From Anaeramoeba flamelloides (taxonomy: Eukaryota > Metamonada > Anaeramoebidae), in the NCBI GenBank assembly GCA_027625915.1, contig JANTQA010000075.1:682001-746000 (forward strand): a stretch of 64,000 nucleotides of DNA, written 5' to 3'. The stretch's first letter is position 1; each line of letters opens with the position of its first letter. This document shows positions 58,201 to 64,000 of this stretch, piece by piece. Both the position numbers and the translations under genes were made by a program. The notes beneath the pieces were generated by a model, which made no database searches, was not told the origin of the DNA, and was given only the letters and a program-made list of their open reading frames with translations.

Positions 58201-60228
58201 ATTATATCTGATATTTAAAACAAATTAAAAATTTAAAATTCGATTTAATTACGTGTTATTTATATGAATTTTAGTTCAATTACAATTAACACTCTCACAA
58301 AAATAGCAAATGAATGGGGTTTTATTCTTTTTTAATATTTTTTTTTTTTTTTTATCCTGGATAACAAGACATTAAAATAAAAATATAAAAAAATACAATA
58401 AATAAAAAATAAATAAAAAAACCTCTTCAATTAGGTTGTAATTATTGATTTAGATCATAATTTTATAACTGCTAACGATCCGATTATTGCATTACCAAAA
58501 AATCTTTCAGCAAAACTATTGAAAGGAATTCAAAAAAATTGCAATATTTTCCAAAAACCTAAAAAAATGGGGAGAAGTTTCTTAATTTTAGAAAATAATC
58601 CAATTGTATTACAAAACCCACTTCCAAAATTTAAGAATACTTCTTTTTCTTCAAGTGAATCATCAAACACAGAAAATTCTCGTAATTTCAATATTGACTT
58701 GGTAAGCGAAGAGGTGAATTCAAGAATAAATCTCGAAAATTTTTTTAATAAAACTAAAAATACAAATCAGAATAAAAACAAAAACAAAAATAAAAATAAA
58801 AACACCAATAAAAAAATAAACAAAATAGAAAGAAAAAAAAATACTATTTTAAAAAACAAAATCTTAAATTTAAAATTAAAAAAAGAAGAAATCTTTAATT
58901 TAACAAAAATTAGATTATTATTTCTTGATTTTATTGTTGATTTAATTGAACGGTATTACCCGTTTATCATTATTCCCAATGCAAATAATAATCGAGATTT
59001 TGATTGTTTTGATGTAGATGGCTATTTAAATCAAGTAAAGGAAGAAAATTTACCATTTTTACAAGCATTCACATCAAGTCAAATGTTCATTTATTTTATT
59101 GAAGGGAAACTCTCAAGGGGGTTAAACGAACAATCAATATTTGATTTAAAAATGAGAAAAAAAATGAATTCTTATTTTGACAAATATTCAATTACAAATT
59201 ACAAATCACAGTCTGGGTTGTTAGATCTTTCTACGAACAATGATAGTAATTGGAGCCAAGTGTGGGCAGAAGTGATTAACCAACAACTGTCGATATCCCA
59301 CAAACAAACCCAACAGAAACAATCAAAAAAACAAACTACAACCTTCATTGACCTTGGAGTGAAGGGAGTCAATATTCATATCCCCAAGAAATTAAATAAT
59401 CCGCCAACTAATTTTTATTTTATTCTTCAAATAAAAGACCAATTACTCTGCCTTTGTGCAAAGACCTTGAAGCTAAGAAATAAATGGATTACAACATTGA
59501 AAACACAGTCCATGGATCAAAATTATTTAAAAAAATTATCTCAAAGGAAAAAGGTGCCAAAGGAAATTCGAAGAAGATTTGAACTCAATTCAAGAAAAAA
59601 TTCTGCTAAAAGAGTAAACACATTTCGTTCAAGCTGGAAAAAAAATAAAAGGTTAACTATTAATTTGGGTAATCTAAATTTTCGTACTTTCCAAGCACAT
59701 AAAAACAAAAACAAAAATATGATCCTTTTAAAGAATCATCTAAATATATCCCCAATAAAAAAAAAACCTAAGAGGAAACAATCAAAAAGTAAACAAAATA
59801 ATTATTCTATCCAGAAAAAAATTGTTTTTCCAATTGACCAAAATAATGATAAAAATACTGAAATAGAACAATTGTTGCATCAATTCCAAAATAATTTGTC
59901 CTCGCCAAAATCTGTATCAAAAGAAGACCAAAGACGACAAAATATTATAAACAAATCTTTATTAATAGACTCAGAATCTTTTAGTTCAATTTCAATAATT
60001 AATAAAAAAACAAACAATAATGATAATGATGATGATGATAATGATAATTATGACAATCGCAAGTGTAAGAATGATAAAATTCAAAACCAAAATTTAACAA
60101 AATCTAAATCAGAAAACACTTATTTTTTTGAAAAAAAGGATTTTAAATTAATTGATAATTCTTTCGGATTTTCAAATGAATCAACTACCGATTTTGATTC
60201 AAGTTCGGATGTAGAACTTGAGATTTAA
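49297..60228 (+). CDS. DENN-domain protein (probable Rab guanine nucleotide exchange factor) with PH-like region
   Basis: DENN proteins load GTP onto Rab GTPases on membranes. I join three exons: 49297-50016, 56072-56350 and 58435-60228, all phase 0, for 930 residues. Exon 1 encodes the uDENN part (VYDIILISGIG; LLKFIHPEEGIRL; SFVLTTLKGDLMYGFSL) and the linker ending ELPYVD. Exon 2 starts IQFQTLFQCLD and holds the core of cDENN (KKIIVISKDY; LIYPFSYPYIYIPILP; APVTFLIGCHASIL; EIPPDD). Exon 3 starts VVIIDLDHN and continues cDENN. It then has an Asn/Lys-rich spacer, a dDENN segment (LLFLDFIVDLIERYY; FLQAFTSSQMFIYFIE, residues about 491-560) and a PH-like stretch ending NKWITTLK (about 607-690). 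The junctions restore uninterrupted cDENN homology, which is the main evidence. Donor 1 is GTTTGG, weaker than the usual GTAA/GTAT. Introns are 6,055 and 2,084 bp. An upstream exon cannot be excluded. Confidence 0.88.
50200..50520 (+). repeat. Dispersed repeat E, copy 2, left fragment
   Basis: The right part resembles 15200-15285 (GACTCGTAAACTAAAAAAAT; TCTTGAAATTGAAAAC). Continues after the retrotransposon at 52166. Confidence 0.4.
50521..50537. repeat. Target-site duplication of the retrotransposon (left copy)
   Basis: AAAAATCTGATTAATTT, identical to 52166-52182; the unoccupied repeat E copy has AAAAATCTGATTACA at 15287. Confidence 0.8.
50538..52165 (-). mobile_element. 5'-truncated non-LTR retrotransposon with degenerate reverse transcriptase
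   Basis: Read on the minus strand. The 5' end starts inside the reverse transcriptase at the block IIFIHKSGDEGVPLNYRPIS (about 52135-52076). The next blocks are VTIDIQKCFDSI (catalytic Asp), GVYQGDPLSPLLFG and MFADDLILI (catalytic Asp-Asp) within 51943-51521. The 3' part encodes a C-terminal CX2CX13HX4C zinc-knuckle-like motif (FCQLC...HFLWNC, within 50989-50549). Frame breaks occur near 51990, 51521, 51339 and 51080-50990, mostly at homopolymers, so it is dead. No LTR, integrase or RNase H was seen. The endonuclease and N-terminal RT are missing, as expected from incomplete target-primed reverse transcription. Clade not assigned. Confidence 0.88.
52166..53960 (+). repeat. Dispersed repeat E, copy 2, right fragment
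   Basis: Begins with the right copy of the retrotransposon target duplication and then follows repeat E copy 1: AATTATTGTTTTAAAAAGTT, AACCCAGTATAAAAAATCTC, AATCCAAACAATAAAAAGGA and TTTATCGGGTTTAATT. Confidence 0.5.
53986..54812. mobile_element. Three-terminus element, family G
   Basis: Left terminus TAAACTCTTTTTCAAAAATT then GTGACTCACC (53986-54016). Right terminus GTGAGTCAAAATTTTTGAAA then AATAGTTTATA (54782-54812). A third copy, GTGAGTCACAATTTTTGAAA, at 54399 has right-end orientation, 413 bp from the left end. No intact transposase; a minus-strand open stretch at 54587-54790 is low complexity. Confidence 0.7.
55322..55475. mobile_element. 154-bp hairpin MITE
   Basis: 46-bp imperfect arms: CAGAATTAAAATTTTTTCC...TTTTAATAAAGTGAGGA on the left and TCCTCACTTTATTAAAATAG...GTTTTAATTCTG on the right, around a ~60-bp centre containing CCTTCAGGCTCCAATCTC. 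Confidence 0.8.
56750..57299. mobile_element. Three-terminus element, family B copy 2
   Basis: Left terminus degenerate, CCAATTCAAAATTTTTAACA then CACC. Right terminus GTGCCTGAAATTTTGAATTT then TAGTTTATA. Internal copy AGTGTGTTAAAAATTTTGTA at 56939, 189 bp from the left end. Body closely follows 2288-2830. Confidence 0.6.
57425..57920 (-). repeat. Dispersed repeat J, copy 2
   Basis: Inverted relative to 17455-17945. Landmarks in this orientation are GAAATAAGTAGAATAATACA, TGTTCATTTTGATCTCAAGA and AAATCCTTTAAACACATG. Confidence 0.55.
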
Positions 60229-61429
60229 TAATTTTCTTATAATTTATTTAATTTTTCAATTAAGTTTTATTATATATTTTTTCCTTTTCTTTTTTTTTCT
60301 TTTTCTTTTTCTGTTTCTGTTTCTTTTTTATTTTAGCACGAATGATTGAATTTTTTATTATAGTTTTGTTTACTATATTGGAACAAACAATTTTCAACAT
60401 TCGGCCTTTTCAAAGATCCAAAAATTTTAACTTTGGTATGTAGAGTGTCAAAGTGCTAGTCAAGCTTAATAGAGTTCGTCAAGTGCCTGTGGTGCCGTAG
60501 TTTCTAGGTTTTTTTTTATTTTGAGAAATTATAAGAATATTCAAGAAATTTTCTTTTTATTTTTCTAAATAAAAAAACCTGACGGCAGCTTTCCTCAAGT
60601 TTTCTGTTTTATTCTAAAAAATTATTGATTTTTGGAAACAAACACAAAAACCAGAAAAAACTTATCTATAATTTTCGAAAATTCTGATTTATTATGTTAA
60701 TCTGAAGTTTTAATTCAATAAATTTGAATTCTATAAAACTGTATGTAGTTTGTTTTCTGGTTTTTGATGAATTTTGAAATTTAATTAAACCTTCTTTTCA
60801 AAAAAAAAAAATATTTTCTGAAGATATAAGATAGTTTGGATCTCAAATATTCTATTATTGCTGTTTGTAGCGGTTTCCCATCCTAAAAAGGATATTATTT
60901 TTAATTTTATTTCAAAATCTTTTCAGAATTCATTTTTCTATTTAAACAATCCATAATAAAATAGTATAAGAAATAGTTATTTTCATTTCAGTTAAAAAAA
61001 ATGTTTTTAATGGTAATTATTACAATTGTAAACGGTATTTTTATTAAAGTTTTTAACAGTAAAACAATTTTTAACAAGATATATTATGTATATTTTTGAT
61101 TCTATTGATTTTTTTTGATAATATCTTTAATTTATTACACATTATTTAAGATGTTTTATTTTTTGTAATGGTATTCAAAATGTTATTAAATATTATATGG
61201 TCTTTAATAACAAAAAAACTGTTTTAAATTCTAATTTTTTTTATTTTGAAAACTTTTTTACTTTATTTATTGTGAGAAAGGAGTAATCAAAGAAAATTAA
61301 CTAAATAAAAAAGAGAAGAAGAAAAATAATTAAAATATTAAATTATAACAATATTATATCATTTATATGACATAATGAAAAAATATCCACTGTCGTTTGG
61401 TTTTCCAGGATTTGAAAGAATTGAGTAAA
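60229..61429. other. Intergenic DNA with a partial repeat D-like block
   Basis: A fragment at about 60480-60660 (GTGCCGTAGTTTCTAGGTTT; CTCAAGTTTTCTGTTTTATT) resembles block 1 of repeat D. Otherwise AT-rich and featureless. Confidence 0.4.
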
Positions 61430-62770
61430 ATCCTTGATTTTAATAAATTATTTCTCGAATTAAAAAAAAAGCGCCGTTAGCTTTTTTTTGTGTTTTTTTG
61501 TTTATTTGGAAAATCAATAGATTTTCGTTAGGTTTTTTTGAGGTTTTCTATTTTATTCGGAAAAATGATCTATTTTGGTTCGGTTTTTTTCAGTTTTCTA
61601 TTTTTTTAGAAAATCAAAAGATTTTCGTTAGGTTTTTTTTACTTTTTGATAAAAACAGAAAATTTTAATAAATTTTCTGTTTATTTCAAAAAGTTAAAAA
61701 AAAAACTAGAACACTTCAGAAATAAAATAGAAAACCTCAAGAAAACCTAGGAACTATTCGGCACTTGACAACACTTCTCCAGAAAAAGTTTGAGTAAAAA
61801 CCCGATAGAAAGATCATCGATAATAAATAAACATTTCACAAACTGTGATGAATAAATTGGGATTCCACAACTCCAAAGAGTACAAAACTTTTTTACCCAT
61901 CCAAATTCCTTTTTTTAGTTATTTGTGTCACTCATCTTTTTTTTTTATATATTTGAGTATTTGGGAAAAATAAAAAAAAAAATCATTATAATAATTGATA
62001 TATCTGTATATGATTAAATCTTAAACTAACTTATCTGTTCATGATTAGATTTTAAACAAATTGAGAAGTTCTAATTAATTCTTAAGTCAATTAAACTTGC
62101 CTGGATTAGATCTTAAACAAACTTAACACATCGTGTTTAGAATTTAAAAAAATTGAACGTATTCTGATTAGATCTGAAGTCAACTTTACCCTAACTGAAG
62201 AGAACTGAAGGGGACTAAATACAACTAAATCAACTAACGTGAATTGGTTTTTGCCGAATCGACTTTTCAATAATCTCGAAAGTCATACTTTGACTTGGTT
62301 AATTCTGATAAGTCAGTTACTTGTTATTGGATTTTGTTTAAAAAAAGATTTGTGAAACTTATACGATATATATATATAAAAAACTATAAAAAGAAAATCC
62401 CGATAGTAAATTCTTATTCTTTAAAACTCAGATTTTTCCTTAATATACCTTATCTATAAAGTTCTAATTCAAAACTTTATAAAGTGAGATATTTATTTTA
62501 ATTAAACATTTGGTAAAATATTTAGAAAGAATTAGTAAAACTAATAATCATAATGATCCATAATCTTTTAACAAAAGAAAGGTAACAACTACCAATTCAT
62601 TCAACTCTCAGGGTGCAAAAAAATCATTTTCCTAAAATGAGTTTATACTTTTTTTTCATTATTATTTTAACTTTCACTCTCTTTTTTTTCTTGTTTTTCT
62701 TTCTCTTTTTCTAGTCTTATTTAGAAATAAAATATTTTCTTTTCATTTTTTATAAGAAAAACAATCCTAT
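61430..62770 (+). repeat. Composite dispersed repeat D, copy 2 (~1.3 kb)
   Basis: Same two blocks, in the same order, as 28320-30260. Block 1 at 61450-61765 has GATTTTCGTTAGGTTTTTTT and AATAGAAAACCTCAAG; block 2 at 61940-62770 has TTTGTGAAACTTATA, TCTATAAAGTTCTAATTC, CATTCAACTCTCAGGGTGCA and a polypyrimidine tail. The segment between the blocks is shorter here. Confidence 0.5.
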
Positions 62771-63533
62771 TAGTAATAATCTTGAATATATTATAGATAA
62801 GATAAAAAAACTCGAAATAGAAGTTGAAAATATTAGAAAAATTTCGATAAAATAAAAAATGAGTTCAAACTTGTAAATTTTTTTCTAATTGCAAAATCAA
62901 ATATTGATTTGATAATGGTAACAAGATAAATTAGTTATATATACACTAATTTTTGTAAGAATTCCCAAATAAAAAAATAAATTTATTAAATATTATACAG
63001 AAATCAGTCCCTTTAAAAAAAAAATGACTTGAAATTTTATGATTTTAAATCGAACCATTTTCATATTTATAAAATAAATGTAAGGTGTTGACCTAAAACG
63101 TCTTTGTAAAATAAAGTGAATTATATTCAATATTTAATAAAATATTTTTCAAAAAATTATAAACAGGGTTTGTATTTAACTTAAAATTATTATTTATACT
63201 GCATCATAGTCAATTTAAGAATAATTAATAAAAAAATAAAACAAAAATTAAATCCTATAATATTGTAGAAGAATTTTTTTTTTTTTTTTTTTTTTTTTAT
63301 TCATTTAATAACATTATTTTTAGAAATTGTAATTAATTTTAAGAATAATAATAACGATAATACAATATTAGATTAAAATATTAATCAAAAAAAAAACTAT
63401 TTTTTTTAAAAATCTTTTCAAATAAAAAAAAAACGATCTTACTTAGAGAGAAGAGAGTTAATCATTGATAATAATTTTAATTTGGAATAATTTCTCCTCA
63501 ATAAAAATAAAAATAATAATAATGTATTCAACC
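62771..63533. other. Intergenic DNA downstream of WDR11
   Basis: AT-rich, with a long T run at about 63278-63298. No feature recognised; it should contain the 3' UTR of the minus-strand gene. Confidence 0.4.
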
Positions 63534-64000
63534 TTAGTTAAAGTATTTTGATAAAATTTGTTCTAACTGTCCCAAAACGATATTTGAAGTATTCGGCAGC
63601 CCAATATTCTTTAAAAAATTTGAAAAATTATGAAAGACTCTTTTAATTAAAACTATTCTTTTTTTTTTCCAAATATTTATATTATTTTGTTGGCATGCCT
63701 GAAAGAATAAATAATTTAGATCAAATCTTTGGAGTTCGTCAAGAAATGTTAATACAAAATTGAATCTTTGTATTGAAAGAGAATAATTAATAGCCTTCCA
63801 ATATTGATTCAAACTGATTAAATGCATAATATAGCCACTAATTATTCTCTTAACCTCTTCTTGATTCAAATACACTTTTCCTAGCCATATTGCCTTTTCC
63901 CATTTATTATTTTCGACAAGTATATCACAAGCTTCTTTATAATTACCAATCAAGCATAATAATTCGATTGCTTCGTCAAGGTTATTGTTTTGAATTAAAT
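63534..64000 (-). CDS. WDR11: WDR11 family protein, C-terminal part (cut by the window edge)
   Basis: The open frame enters from beyond 64000 and ends with TAA at 63534-63536, giving about 154 visible residues. It matches the C-terminal alpha-solenoid of WDR11: NNNLDEAIELLCLIGNYKEA, NNKWEKAIWLGKVYLNQEE, then a helix corresponding to the human KALLVLLSLGCF segment (KAINYSLSIQRFNFVLTFLD) and a terminal NFLKNIGLPNTSN corresponding to SLKNLGFKQGA. WDR11 forms a complex with FAM91A1 and C17orf75 that tethers AP-1 vesicles in endosome-to-Golgi transport. The WD40 propellers lie outside the window. No intron is seen in this part. The family call rests on remembered similarity, so a related WD40 solenoid protein (for example WDR17) is possible. 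Confidence 0.72.
   Translation of the reverse strand, partial: LIQNNNLDEAIELLCLIGNYKEACDILVENNKWEKAIWLGKVYLNQEEVKRIISGYIMHLISLNQYWKAINYSLSIQRFNFVLTFLDELQRFDLNYLFFQACQQNNINIWKKKRIVLIKRVFHNFSNFLKNIGLPNTSNIVLGQLEQILSKYFN

Larger units (their letters stand above)
56351..58434 (+). other. Intron 2 of the DENN gene (2,084 bp)
   Basis: GTATTA donor and CAATTAG acceptor. It contains an AAT microsatellite at about 56514-56537, family B copy 2, and repeat J copy 2 in reverse orientation. Confidence 0.85.

Overview
The window comes from a nuclear chromosome of an AT-rich eukaryote, most likely a free-living amoeboid protist. The evidence is as follows. GT-AG introns interrupt several genes. The proteins are eukaryote-specific: CYFIP/Sra-1 of the WAVE complex, a DENN-domain Rab exchange factor, WDR11, a GATA finger protein and a twin-CX9C protein. 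Intergenic DNA is very AT-rich and several kilobases long. Lysine/glutamate-rich and asparagine-rich low-complexity tracts sit inside otherwise conserved proteins. All genes end in TAA and no in-frame TAG or TGA was met, so the standard code fits. The lysine-rich style resembles Anaeramoeba or some Amoebozoa, but the genus cannot be fixed from this sequence alone.

Ten genes are supported. In order they are: CYFIP (+, eight exons, 4686-11421); a twin-CX9C protein (+, 13820-14107); a signal-peptide-bearing TPR protein with a GT41/OGT-like glycosyltransferase domain (-, 18060-20627); a small Lys/Glu-rich protein with a short intron (+, 25256-25696); a vWA-domain protein (+, 25878-27446); a GATA-like zinc-finger protein (+, 35004-36539); a seven-helix THH1/TOM1/TOM3-like membrane protein (+, 40763-41671); a kelch-propeller protein (-, 45072-46196); a DENN-domain protein (+, three exons, 49297-60228); and the C-terminal end of WDR11 (-, 63534 to beyond 64000). 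Three of them fit an actin and endomembrane theme: CYFIP drives Arp2/3-dependent protrusion, DENN proteins activate Rabs, and WDR11 works in endosome-to-Golgi tethering. There is no operon-like organisation.

The remaining ~60 percent is repeat-dense. I recognise, by eye, at least ten dispersed families. Four related DNA-transposon-like families (A, B, F, G) share a terminal inverted repeat ending in TAAAC and also carry a third, internal, inverted copy of that terminus. In A, B and F it lies about 183-189 bp from the left end; in G it lies about 413 bp in. The terminal and internal copies change together between families. There are also three ~198-bp TA-flanked MITEs, a ~0.9-kb fold-back element, a 1.3-kb long-TIR element, a 154-bp hairpin MITE, and a 5'-truncated non-LTR retrotransposon (50538-52165) with a 17-bp target-site duplication. 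Families C, D, E, I and J are older repeats of unknown class.

Insertions are nested. One MITE sits in a family A element that sits in a family I repeat. The retrotransposon split a family E repeat, and both lie inside the 6,055-bp first intron of the DENN gene. That intron and the next (2,084 bp) hold nearly all the DNA between the DENN exons; the conserved cDENN sequence runs uninterrupted across both splice junctions.
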